Both the position numbers and the translations under genes were made by a program. This document shows positions 1 to 26,255 of a stretch of 64,000 nucleotides of DNA, in pieces. Position 1 is the stretch's first letter. Each line of letters begins with the position of its first letter. The stretch comes from Cavia porcellus (lineage: Eukaryota; Chordata; Mammalia; Rodentia; Caviidae). The stretch lies in assembly GCF_034190915.1 (NCBI RefSeq), contig NW_026947488.1, positions 5,466,501 through 5,530,500 of the forward strand, given 5' to 3'. Below the pieces are notes generated by a model. The model ran no database searches and was not told the origin of the DNA. It saw only the letters and a program-made list of their open reading frames with translations.

Positions 1-1380
1 CCGCAGTTAGGCTGGCACTTTCTGAACACCAAATTCTGTGCGAATTGTGTGTCACTGTGTCTTTCACAGGTTGGCTCATTTAGTACATACTGTTATGTGT
101 GGGCAGAGAGCTGTTTATGTTGTTGTCTTATTAGCCTTTCAATCCTGTAGTCGAGGTGGTGACCTCCGCACTTGCATTTCTGGAGTCGCTAATTTGCATC
201 CTTTCTCTTATGAGTATGTCAGAGTCAGCCAGAGACTTGCCAAGTGTATTGATTTTTTTTTTCCAAAGAACTAACTTTTGGGTGAATTTGTTCTATTTTT
301 AGTTATACTCACTTCTGTTCTTTTTTTTTTTTTTTTTTGTCTTTTTCATTTTTATCGGTACTGGGGATCGAACTCACGACCACCTCCTTGCCAGGCAGGT
401 GCTTATGCTGCTGAGCTAAACCCCCAGCCCCTCTCACTTCTGTTCTTGTCTGTATTGTTTTTGTTTCTTCCCCTTCTTCTTTCTCTGTGCTTACTTTGCT
501 CTTCTTCTGGTTTCTTAAATGGAACCTGAGATTATTTATTTGGCCTATGGATTCTTTGACCTATGGATTGTTTACAGGCATTTAGTTTAACTTCCAAATA
601 TTTGTGTATTTTCCAGATATCTTTTTATCACTCATCTCTAGGTTAAGTACTTTGTGGTTAAAGAACAGACCTCGTATTCTTTTAAATTCTTTAGTGGTTA
701 ATTTTTTAATGGCCCAGGATCTGACCCCCTCTGAGAGTGTTCCATTTGCATTTGGAAAGAGTAAACCTTCTGCTGGGGTGGCCAAGCGTTGGAAAACGCC
801 AACAAAGCCAAGCTGGTGGACCTGGCCGGGTCTTCCCTACACTTGCTGATTTTCTGCTTACATGTTTATTGATTACTGAGAAAGAAGTCAAGACTGCAAA
901 TACAATTGGGTGTTTCCTCCTTCAGTTCTGGCAGCTGTGTGGTTTGGAACTCCGGCACTGGGGACACACATCGAGTACTCTCAGTCTTCTTGGTGAATCT
1001 GTCTTTTCTCACTGCATAACAGCCTGCTTGTACTGGTGATTTTCGTGGTGTCGAGGTCTTCTTTGATATCAGCATAACCGTATCTGCTTTGTTCTCATGG
1101 ATGCGTATATTTGGTATAGCTTTTTCCATCCTTTTACTTTTAATCCATCAACTTGAGAGATCAGCAAACATTTCCTGCGAAGAGCTAACAAGTAGATATT
1201 TGGGGGTTTCTGGGCCACATTTGATTTCTGTCACCTCTTCCTTCACCTCCCTTTTTTCCTACAACAATTTAAAAATGTAAAAGCTGGTTTCTACAGCTGA
1301 CCTGCAGTTTGCTAATTCCTACCCTACACAAACGTTTGTAAAGTGCATTTCTTCTAGACAGCGTATCTCATCAGGGTCTG
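1..1380 (-). mobile_element. Decayed L1 LINE, ORF2 region, antisense
   Basis: The plus strand reads as the reverse complement of mammalian L1 ORF2. Recognisable stretches include the TTTCCAAATATTTG...TTTTCCAGATATCTTTTTAT block (590-630), the ATGGCCCAGGATCTG block (708-724) and the GCTTTTTCCATCCTTTTACTTTTAATC block (1119-1147). It is full of substitutions and has no usable frame. The element continues off the left edge and is interrupted by an ID SINE at 321-432. Confidence 0.75.
308..445 (-). mobile_element. ID-type SINE with intact 13-bp target-site duplication
   Basis: A T-run and a tRNA-like body lie in minus orientation (GTTCGATCCCCAGTACCGAT on the minus strand carries the B box). CTCACTTCTGTTC occurs at 308-320 and again at 433-445, a perfect target-site duplication. 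The insertion is nested in old L1 and is therefore younger. Confidence 0.85.
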
Positions 1381-2060
1381 TTTGTTTGTTTCTGTAACCC
1401 AGCACGACAGTGGCACCCAGAGAGAGGAGAGCCAGGTGCTCTGCGTTGGCCGTGCGCTGGCAGAGCTGGCGTCTCCAGGCTCCTCTTGAGACTTGGTTAC
1501 GTTGGATTTTTATCCCGGACATTTTGTCATGTTAGAAGCCTGGATCTTGTTAAAATCCTCTGGAGACATTGCTTTTCTCCTCTACCCCGATTCCCCTTCT
1601 TCCTCCTCTGCCTCGCCCCTCCTCTCCCCGCTCCCCTTTTCCTCTTCCTCCTCCTCGCTGGCACCCAGCTGGTCCAGGCACCTGCACTCCGAGTTCCTTC
1701 TCTCCCCTGGGCAGAGGCTCCTTGTCCTTCCAGCCCCCAAGCTGAGGCCGTGCTGCCCGCTTGTGCCTTTCAAAGCCTCGCCTGGGCCTGCACCTGTGGC
1801 GGTCTAGACCTTTGACTTCCTCCCGCCCCGGCAGCCTCACTTCTGTCCCTCACACTGGCCCCAGACTGCACGGCTGGCTCCCAGCAGCCCTGCGTTAAGA
1901 TCAGGGCATCTTCAGGGAACAGGGCCTGCCGCAGGGCTCCCTCTTGGGCTCTCCTTCCCACCAGCTGCCGTCCCAGCAGTTCCTACTACGTGTCACTCCC
2001 TGGAATCCTGTCAGTTGGTTTTTGTAATTGTCTGGGGTTTCCATCACCATTTATACCATA
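1381..2060. other. Intergenic, no gene seen
   Basis: GC rises in a C/T-rich stretch (1560-1760). Open frames here are compositional. I recognise no repeat or gene. Confidence 0.5.
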
Positions 2061-2280
2061 TGTGTTTTGTTTGCTTTGCTTTTGCTACACGGGACTGAAC
2101 CCAGGACCTCGTGCATGCTAGGCGTGTGCTCCGCCACTGAATACTGCTTTTAAAACCCTCCAAGGTTGTAAAATTTGGTTTGAGTTAAGGTCTTGCTAAG
2201 TTGTCCAGGCTGGTTTTGAACTTGCAGTCCTCTTGCCTCCCGAGTAGCTGAGATTGTAGGTGTGCGCCACGCTGGGCTAA
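2060..2280 (-). mobile_element. B1/ID composite SINE, antisense
   Basis: An ID-like unit (ACTGAACCCAGGACCTCGTG...) is followed by a B1-like unit ending CCGAGTAGCTGAGATTGTAG, the reverse complement of a 7SL-derived head. The dimeric arrangement is typical of several non-murid rodents. Confidence 0.7.
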
Positions 2281-2284
2281 CACT

Positions 2285-2420
2285 AGCTCTTGTGAGAAGG
2301 GCATTACTATCATTTTCTTCATTTTACCAGTGAAGCTGGGGATGATTTAGTCACTGGGGCAATGTCACATGACTAGGACATGGCAGAGCCACCGCAGAGC
2401 TACAGAACTGTGTCTTTGCA
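2285..2420 (-). repeat. MIR SINE fragment, antisense
   Basis: TTCATTTTACCAGTGAAGCTGG and the following GTCACATGACTAGG resemble the MIR core read in reverse complement. Confidence 0.45.
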
Positions 2421-2649
2421 TCTCAACCACGAGCCACACAGAATTTAGCTTTCCAACGTGGTGCCTGCAAATCACAGCCCTCACTGACCCCAACTGGGTC
2501 TGCTGGCACTTACTGGAACTCAAATTTACTCCCTTGCAACTGGCATGAGCTCCCAGGGGCTTGGGAAGGAGAAGCCAGCGCCCTCAGAGGGGCGGACTCT
2601 GTCCTGCGCTTGTTTGCTCCCGAGTGGTTGCTCTTGGGATGAAAACTGC

Positions 2650-3030
2650 AGTCTTCAGCGTCCTCCCTTCCTCCCCACCTCACCTCATCCCCATTCTTTT
2701 ATCCTTTTTCTTTGCCAGCGACAGTGGTCTTGCTGCTCCTTGCATCTGTCACGAGCCATCCCTCTTCCCCAGGGCCTTTGCGTGTGCAGCTCCCTCTGCC
2801 CGAGTTCATTTCTTACCACTTTGACACCATCAGTGGTCACACCTTCATGCCTCAGCTCAGCTCTCTATTCCTCGAAGGTTCTTGGTGTGATGATTTGATG
2901 AGGACGAGCTGTCCCAGCTGGACTGGCCGCACTGTCTCTCCTGGACACTACCACTCAGCCTGTGCTGCAGAGGAGAAAGTTTCTCTGAATCAGTGAACGA
3001 ATGAGTGTGTGAATGAATGAAAAAACACGA
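2650..3030. repeat. L2-like LINE 3' fragment
   Basis: CCAGGGCCTTTGCGTGTGCAGCTCCCTCTGCC and a GTGAATGAATGA tail match the familiar L2 3' end. It is strongly diverged. Confidence 0.5.
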
Positions 3031-4019
3031 GGCCATCTGCAAAGGCCCCGTCTACACACACTTGCACCTGCAAGCTATTTGTTTAGGGCGAGGAGTCTGC
3101 ACTGTACTGTCCTACAACCCTGAGAGCCACGATGCATTCCACTGTCAAGTTTGCAGGCGAGCAAGCAGAAGCCCGCGTCTGTCCTGGTCAGCGTTTCCAG
3201 GGCCCAGTGAGAGCTGCATAGACGCAGAGCTGAGGGACAGAGGCTGGAGGTGCACCTGAGTGAGGATGGGTGCTGGGCCCAGGCACTGGCCTGCGGCAGC
3301 CTTTCGGATCTGGCCTTTCCTCCTGCCTTCAGGGATGTGTCTCTGGCCAAGAACGCAGAGGCATCCAGCGGGCGTACAGTGTGCTGCTTGCATTAGGGAA
3401 GGGAGACCAACAGGTCTGAACGCCGGCCCAGCCGGAAGGGAGCCCTGTAGAGGCCTCCTCCTTACTTGAGCAGTGCTCAAGGCATCCGCTGCCCAGCACA
3501 GCTGCTGCAGGACAGGGGTCAGCACAGGACCAAAAGACCTGTCCAGTCAGTCTCTGAAGCTGGACTTGTGCGTGAGTCCAACAAAGTGAGTCATATACAC
3601 TTTTGGCACAAACGTGCAATGTAAACATAAAAAACACTCCTGGGTACCCGCAGAATGCTGTAAACAAGCTCTTCTCACAGTTCCCGCCCTCTGCCCTGCA
3701 CAGGCAGCGCACAGGAGCCCCACCCGTGTCGGGCATGTGAGGTCCACTGGTGTCTGTGGAAGTGTGAAGCTCACATGTGCCCATCAGGGACTTCTGCGTC
3801 TTCCCTGTGGGACATAGACATGGGAGCCTGTCCACCACACAGTGGCCGCTCCGAGCCTCAAAACTGCAAAGGTGGCAGAGTCGGAATTTGTTTTTTTTTT
3901 GTTTTTTTGTTTTTTTTTTAAAGAAAAGGAAACAAAAAAAAATACATGGAGATTAAAAAAAAAGGGAAGAAATAATACAAAATTACAGACAAACAAACGG
4001 TAAGAAATTGCTGGTTGAT
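3031..4019. other. Intergenic, no gene seen; T-rich/A-rich hairpin-like tract
   Basis: Mostly unique GC-moderate sequence. At 3891-3965 a T-rich tract is followed by an A-rich tract, which could form a hairpin or mark two opposed SINE tails. No gene is supported. Confidence 0.4.
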
Positions 4020-4145
4020 AAGTTACACATTGTCATCTTCAGCATATGTAGAGATGGGGACAGCTATCACAGAGTTGGAATTTGAACCTAGTTCTGCTAA
4101 ACCCCAAACCTAGGCACTGCCCAAGGAGCTGCCCTGCCTCCCAAG
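4020..4145 (-). repeat. MIR SINE fragment, antisense
   Basis: AGAGTTGGAATTTGAACCTAG and GAGCTGCCCTGCCTCCC follow the reverse-complement MIR consensus. Confidence 0.5.
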
Positions 4146-4169
4146 ATCGAGAGGCCAAGGAGCACAGAG

Positions 4170-5380
4170 CTCACTCAAATTGTTCAGAATTCATTATTTT
4201 CATATTGTGGTAAAATATGCATAAAATAAAATTTGCCTCTTGCCTTTTTTTCAGGGTGCAGGTCATAACCGGCCGGTGCGCACCTGTGATCCTGCACTCT
4301 GAGAGGCTGAAGCAGTGTTCCCACCCAGCCCGGGCACCTAGTGACTTAGCAAAGTCCTGTCTCAGAAAACCAAAACTGGAAAGAGGGCTGTACCTCAGTA
4401 CAAAGGCCCTCAGTCCAGTCCCCGGGACCACGGAGAAGAACAAGGTGCATCTGCCACGTTGTGCCACCATCATCACCGTCTCTGCAGTGCCCTCCGTCTC
4501 GTCAAACTGAAACTGTCCCTGAGCTGTAAGTGCCCACTGTCCCCCCTGCCCCGGCCCCGCTACCGCTGACTTTCTGCCCCGTGAGTCCCTTACGGATGAT
4601 TTCATATGGTCAGCTCGTTCCTGCCGCATAACGTCCAGGGGGCCTGTCGCACGTGTGTTGGGCTTTCCTTCCTTTCTGAGGCTGACTACGCATGCCATTC
4701 TGCTACCCCTCACCCACAGAGAGGACCTGGGGTTCCTTCCGCGCGTCAGCCTTTGGGAATAATCTTGCTGTGACTGTGGGTGTACAAAGTCTCTTCCAGA
4801 CCATGCTTTCAGTTCTCTGGGAGACTCTATATGTACATGCACATCCCAGGCCAGAGCCGCTGCATCACATCTAACTGGTTTTAACTTCCCGAGGAACTGC
4901 CAGGTTGCTCTCCCCAGCAGCTGTGCCTTTCTCCAAACTCAGTTTCCTGTATCCTCCAAATCCTCTGCGTCCTTGTCAGTATTTGTTCCCTTCTTTTTGT
5001 GTTTTCTGCTTAACTTGGTCACAGCCCCTCGAGTGGGTGGGTGCACCTAGCTTCGATGTGCATCTGTCTAGCGATGAGTGACGCGGAGCGTCTTTCCAGG
5101 AGCTCACTGGCTATTTGTGTGTCTGGCTTCCAAGCCCTCTTCCCATTTCTGAAGGAAGCTGATCTGTTGTTGCTGCATTTGTAACAGTTTCTATATTCTG
5201 GATATCAATCTTCTATTAAATACCTGACTTGCAAATGCTTTCTCACCGTGTGTGGATTATCTTTTTACTGTGTTGATAGTTTCTTTGATGTCCAAAAGTT
5301 TTAAATTTTCATGAAATCCAATTTGCCTTTTCTCCTTTGTTGCCTGTGCCTCTGTAGTATCAGGAAGGTATCAGGAAGCT
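4170..5380 (-). mobile_element. Ancient L1 LINE 3' end (ORF2 C-terminus/3'UTR), antisense
   Basis: ATTGTGGTAAAATATGCATA (4204-4223), TGGGTGTACAAAGTCTCTTC (4779-4798) and the TATATTCTGGATATCAATCT...GATGTCCAAAAGTTTT block (5190-5310) are the reverse complement of mammalian L1 3' sequence. It is a separate copy from the one at 1-1380 and is interrupted by a SINE at about 4256-4450. Confidence 0.75.
4256..4450 (+). mobile_element. B1/ID composite SINE nested in L1
   Basis: GTGCGCACCTGTGATCCTGC (4275-4294) is the B1 head. ACTTAGCAAAGTCCTGTCTC (4343-4362) and a diverged ID-like tail follow. It splits the surrounding L1. Confidence 0.7.
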
Positions 5381-5465
5381 CTAATGGAGCCCATGCATGT
5401 TACAGATGGGGAAACTGAGGCTTAGAGCCCTGGGCCACACACAGAGCTTTCTGGGGACCTGGCCG
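5380..5465 (-). repeat. MIR SINE fragment, antisense
   Basis: TTACAGATGGGGAAACTGAGGC and the following CACACACAGAGC match the MIR core in reverse complement. Confidence 0.55.
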
Positions 5466-8294
5466 TGACCAGCCCTCTTGGAACTGTCCATAGCCTTCTC
5501 TGCTGAACACAAAACACGCCTGCCATGCCCTGCTCTGAGCCTGGGGCTTTGTGGGGAAGGGGCCAAAGGGCTGAGCACAGAAGTCAGTAATCACAGGCAG
5601 CATGGGCTGTCTGGGCAGGCAGATCCCGCGCCCCTTACGGACCCGCTGCATGAAGTCAGGCCTCTGCAACTGCAGAGCAGTAATGAGACCCCCGCGTCTG
5701 CTCAGGGGCTGGTGGAATGCTGCCCCTTCTAGTAACTGCCATTGTCCGCAAGTGCACCTCTGAGGCGATCCTGGGGGATTCTCATTCACATCAGCCGTCT
5801 TCTGTGCCAGGCTGACTCGGGCCCCACTTAGAAGCTGGGGTCCCCCACTACACTCCCAGGGAGGGATGGGCATTTCGGGGTTGCATATAGGTGGCACCTA
5901 ATAAATACAGTCAGATGAGAAACCTGGCTCCTGCCTGTCACCACGGTGTATGTGGCACCCTCAGGGATCCCACAGGCAACGTCCCTGGTTATCGAGGGTG
6001 AGGAGGAAGCGTCCAGACAGCACTGAGATTCTTGGCCACAAGAACCGGGGGCCACCTTTCTGTTCTCACCAAGGGAATGCTGAGTGAGAACTGGCTTCTG
6101 AGCTTTTTGGTGCATGTGGGGGGGGGTTGTTTTCAGTTTTGTTTCCCTGACTGCAAAATGCTCCCCTGATGTACCCCAAAGGCTTCAGGAGTGCAGGAGG
6201 GACTCAGTGTGAAAATGACCTATTGCTGGGATGTGTAGGTCACCTTCCTTTAAGGACAGCTAGCTTCTCCGCTGCCCAGTCCCGCTGCCATCCACCCTTC
6301 CCCCACCCTCACCCCACCCCCGCTCCACAGCCTTCGGTCCCTGCACTCTTGAGGGGGCATGCTTGGTGTCAGGGACCAGCCTGGCTGCAGAAGGGCTGCT
6401 GTTGCCTGGGCTCGGAGCCTGGTGTGGGGGCAGGGGCGTGCGTGTGGGCGTGGAGCCGAGCAAGCCTTCCTAGAGCTGGAAAGCTTGCATGATGACAGTG
6501 TTGTACATGTGCGTGGGGCTGGTACTTTTCCAAGGGCTTTTAAATGCATTATCTTGTTGGAGACTCATTTGAGGCAAGGACTCGAAGCAGACTGGAAAAC
6601 AACTAATTTACTGAGTCCTGAATGGAGAGGAAGCAGAATGCAGTGTGTGTTTTTGCCGAATCTCAAACCAAAACAACCTTTTGTTAAAGAACAAACAAAT
6701 AAACAAAAATGCAGAACACTAATTCACCAGGGAACACAGTCTGAACTGAAGCTCTGGGCAGAGAATCACAGCAGAAAATCCAACAAACATTGATTGGGGG
6801 CAGGGGCCATGGGGCCCTCAAGCCAGCACCTGAGCAAGAGCTTTCGGGGGCAGGCCAGTGTGCCCCTGCAGGCAAGGCAGGTCCCCCAGGGACCCCTGAA
6901 ACCTGGCCAGCAGGAAATATTGGTGGAAGCGGCCAGGATGACGCGAGTTTGGGACCCTGAGCCAGGCCTCAAGGAGAGGCGCTTCTGGGGACCTTGAGAG
7001 CCCCCGCCTGAGCAGAGCACCATACTGGGGTGGCCTGGAGGGAAAGGCTTCTGGGGTTGGGGCTGCCAGCCCTTAACTGAGGCTGGAGGCAAGCAGCTCA
7101 TCTGCTGCAGCAGGAGGCAGGGTGGGGGTTCTGTGAGATCACGGGGCCATCCGTGTGCCTCCATGTCCAGGGGAGAGCCGGGGTCTCTGGCCCGAGCGCC
7201 TGGATGGGAGAAATGGGAGGACCACCCCAGGTGGGCCCCCTGTGTGGTGCACACACGCACCCTGGGCTGCAGACCCACGCAGGCACGTGTACACATGTAC
7301 ACATCGCCACATGAGGCTGCACCCACTCACAGCACAAGCTCCTGGCCTGCAGTCTGTCCCTCCGCCAGACCCTGACTTCCCGGACCCCAGAGAAGTGTTG
7401 GTGCCAAGTCCTCCTGGGTGCTCCAGGTGCACGGTGGCAGCACCATGGGCCCCAAACAGCCTCCAGGACCTGCCGCTGAGTGGGCCAAGCTGTGCTCTGT
7501 GCCACAGACCAGACACCACCATGAAGCGGACCTAAGAGTGCCCACCTGCCCTGGCCAACCACCCCATGACCCCATGACCCCGTTGCCAGGGCTGCAGTGA
7601 GACCAGGGGAAGAGCCGCTGCATCCTGAAGCGCTTTGGCCCTGGGGAAAGCCAGGCCTTTGGCTCACCCGCGCCGACCCCCTGACGCCAGGCATGTACGC
7701 CAGGCCCCAAGTCTGCAGCTGGTCCCCAGCTGGGTCCTTGTCCCTGAGGCTGTCTTTGTGCCTGCACAAGGCAGACTCAGTTCCTCCCTTGCTCCTTGAC
7801 CCCGTATCCTGTCCCCTCATGGGGGGAGCAGACAGTGCCAGCTGCCCCTGAGAAGAAGTAGGGCCACCTCCCTGACCCCTGCCTCCTCTGGGTGTCTTGG
7901 GGGAGCCAGCAGGCTGCCTATTGCAAGCTATGAAGCCAGTTAATAACTCTTGAAGGCTCCGGACCCTCCAGCCACCAGCTCGAGAGCCCACCGTGACCCG
8001 CTCATGTGGCCAGTGTCCACAATCCCTATTACTGTGCTGGGCACCAGTGTCTCAGACAGAGCCGGAGGACTTGGGCCCCGTCCTGCCTTCCCAGGCCCAG
8101 CCAGGCTGTGTACACAGCACGCAGAAGTCAATAAATATTTGCTTAGGCCCAGACCCTGAGGAGACCTGGGGGCCAGGCACAGCCGGGGTAAGATGGGGAC
8201 GTGTGGACCAGGGTCCTCGTCCCTGCCGAGATCTGGGTGAAGCACGGCCACCCCTGAGAGTTCACATGGGGGTGGGCGAAGAACAAGACGAGGC
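5466..8294. other. Intergenic, no gene seen
   Basis: GC-rich unique-looking sequence downstream of NPEPL1, toward GNAS by synteny. Long open frames (for example 7098-7991 minus) have no recognisable family, no splice context and arise from high GC. Confidence 0.5.
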
Positions 8295-8642
8295 AAGTGT
8301 GGTATGGCGGCATTTAATCCAACTTCAAGTGAATTCTGAGGAGCGCACAGACTCCCCAGACAAGACAGGGCCTCCACGCGAGCACACCGCAGGCCTCAGG
8401 GTGACACAGTGTCCCGGCACTGGGGGCCACCTGTGGCTCACTCTCCCGGAAACATGCCCCTCGCCACCCCTGCCACATCTCAAGCTGTCTTCCGAGACGT
8501 AAGAAGAAACTGTTTCCGTCACCACCACAGTGACACACCAAAGCCCATCCAAAGGTCTCGTCTTTCAACTGCTGCTTAACGTGAATCAGTGCAAAGTGAG
8601 GTAAAGAGCCCTGGTCACCAGGCCGAGGCCACACCCTTGCCC
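8295..8642 (-). other. NPEPL1: NPEPL1 3'UTR (inferred)
   Basis: Non-coding sequence follows the stop codon for about 330 nt to an ATTAAA hexamer. No frame continues through it. The 3' boundary is inferred from that hexamer and would need transcript data to fix. Confidence 0.6.
8313..8318 (-). promoter_or_regulatory. NPEPL1: NPEPL1 polyadenylation signal ATTAAA (candidate)
   Basis: This minus-strand ATTAAA, the commonest variant of AATAAA, lies about 325 nt after the stop. It is followed by a moderately T/G-containing stretch. Confidence 0.55.
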
Positions 8643-23811
<15,169 letters not shown>

Positions 23812-26216
23812 CTTCCGCCCGCGCCCCCGGCCGCCGGCCGCCCGCCCTCCCGCGCCCGCGCCCGCTCCGGCCCGGCTCCTCTCGGCGCCGCCCCGGCCTG
23901 CCCGGCCGCCCCGCCTCCCCCGCCGCCCGCCGCGGGCCGCGCCAGACGTGCAGGGCCCGCCCGGGGCGCGAGGGGGCGCCGGCCGCGGGGCGGGCGCCAG
24001 GTGGCGGGAGGGCTCCAGCCGGGCCAGGCCGCCCGGGGCCCTGCGAGGCCCGAGTTCCGCCCGCCAGGCCCGCTGCAGGCCCGGCTGGCCCCAGAGGGCC
24101 TCCCCAGGCAGACGGGGCGCACGCAGGGCCCCACCGCTGGGGCGACCCGGGCCAGCTGCCGAGTCTGGCCGGCACGGTGTCGCAGTCCAGTCCCGGCCAC
24201 TTCGTGTTAGGTGCCCGACCCCGATCAGACCCCCTTGGCTGGGTGCAGTGGTGGAGGCCCCTCCGCACCCCTCTCCGCCTGAGCAAGCTGCATCTCCAGC
24301 CGCCCAGCCCTTCACCTGTGTCACCTGTCGGGCAGAGAATGGGTGGCACATGCTGGTGGTGGCGGAGCCCGGGGTAAAGGTTCTGGATACTCCGAGCCTT
24401 GGGGAAAGATGACCCTGGCGTCATTTAAACAAAACAGCCCGTTACACGGTGATGCCCATATCCTCACTGCTGCAGGACTCAGTTTGGCGCCCCTTTCAGT
24501 GGCCTCCAACTAGTTCCATGCACCACTCTTCTTATTTTGAATTTCTTCGTGATCAACCTTAAAAAAAACAAACAAACAAACAGCAAAGCAGTTCCATAGC
24601 ATGGCATTCCACCCACCCACCACCCCATTGCCCAGCTCACCACGCCCACAGCTTCCCTGCCCACTCACTCCACGTCCTGGGCCTGTCTCTGAGCTGCTGT
24701 CTCATACCAGGGGGGACCCTGGACATTAGCACAGACCGGGGTGGCAGTGCCCTGCAGGCCGTCCTCCGGCCCACTTTTGCTCTCCAGTGCCCAGCACGGA
24801 GCAGGCATCACAAAATAAGTGTTCAACAAGTGAAAGGAATTCCTTTGAAACCCTGGCTTTCCCGACATAAAAGTCAACGCTAATTGGATCTTATTTTCTT
24901 CAAAAGATTTGACAGCAGCTGAATGTTTTCACACATTCGCAAAGGGTACTAAGAGCAGAAGAAGATCTATCACTCTTTTTTCTGTTTGCAAATACACCAT
25001 GGAAGACAGGCGCATGGCCCTCCAGAGGGGGCTGAGACACAAGGGCGACAGGCCTGGCTGGTGCCCTGATGAGTGAGATAGGACTTCTGCGGGCTAGAAT
25101 AGTCGAGGACAAGTCCCTGGAGGAAACAGTGTCGGGGGACTCAGAAACCAGAGGGCAGTAGAGGGTCCTGGAGAAGAGCAGGAGTGGAGGCAGAGGTGGG
25201 GGGGGGGAGAATCTGGTTCACCCCACAGAGATCTGCAAGCCGAGGAGGGCCCTGAAAAGCATTTCAGGAAGCCAGCTCTGGGGAGCCTGAAGAGGAGAGC
25301 TCGTTCTGCAGACTTTCCCTTTTACAACTGGCCCTTATTTGAGACTAAGACCACATACAGAAGGATGAACAAGATGATTCAATTTAACCAACATTTATTG
25401 AGCACTTATTACACACAAAAGCAAGAAAGAAATGTTAGGTGACTGTTAGAAGCAAATATTCCCCGTCTGGTTTCAAGCCACTCACTCCTGTATCGAAGAA
25501 CTCCAACCCAAACAGAACGCTAAGAAATTATTCCATTTCAAATGCCTGCCAATTTCCTCAAGATGCAGCCTGTGACAGATACAAATAGATTCCAGGAAAG
25601 TACTTTCCCCTTTTCACTGCAGACTTTATAGACTTCAACATAAATAAGACAGGCAGCACTTTGTTTAGAAAAATTTTTATGAAGGTATTAATCCATGGCT
25701 TAGTATATATTTCACTGTCAATGAAAAATTCACCTCTATTTAATTTTCTTTAAAAATGAAAGTTTAAAATAAATTACCAGATCTTTGATGCAACCCAAGA
25801 AGCAATTTATGGTTTTGATGACTTGAAACCCATTCCAAATTCAACTGGGTATTCAGACTTAACTTGGAATTTAAGGAAAATATTAAAAACTTCTGGAAGA
25901 AATCAAAGTAACGTTCTCAGGTCTTATTAGAAAGCTTTTTGGTTCTGTTCACATTCTGGGACACAGTTCTGAAATCATATCATGTAAAATGGCTCTCATT
26001 GTCTGAAATGTACATTTATATGTTAATTTCATGCTAGAGTCACTATAGACTCTCCTAATGCCTGCTTAGACTGAACTGATCTGGGGGGGTGGTCCCCCTT
26101 GCCATTATATCTGAATGAGAAAGCAGCTTTTGTGTATTCCAGTGGATTCATTAATTCTGTATACATTTATTGAGCATCAGTTCTGAAAAGGCCTGCCATC
26201 AGGCTTTAGGTGCGCG

Positions 26217-26217
<1 letters not shown>

Positions 26218-26254
<37 letters not shown>
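26218..26254. repeat. (TG)n microsatellite
   Basis: About 18 TG dinucleotides, uninterrupted. Confidence 0.95.

Positions 26255-26255
<1 letters not shown>

Noticed and set aside
4171..4842. 223-codon minus frame
   Set aside because: Spans a nested SINE and L1 3'UTR, so it is a chance frame in repeats.
7098..7991. 297-codon minus frame downstream of NPEPL1
   Set aside because: Low-complexity composition typical of GC-rich non-coding DNA; no domain recognised.
1..8300. Possible miR-296/miR-298 or GNAS antisense RNA given synteny
   Set aside because: I saw no matching mature sequences, and in human these lie far further toward GNAS than this window reaches.
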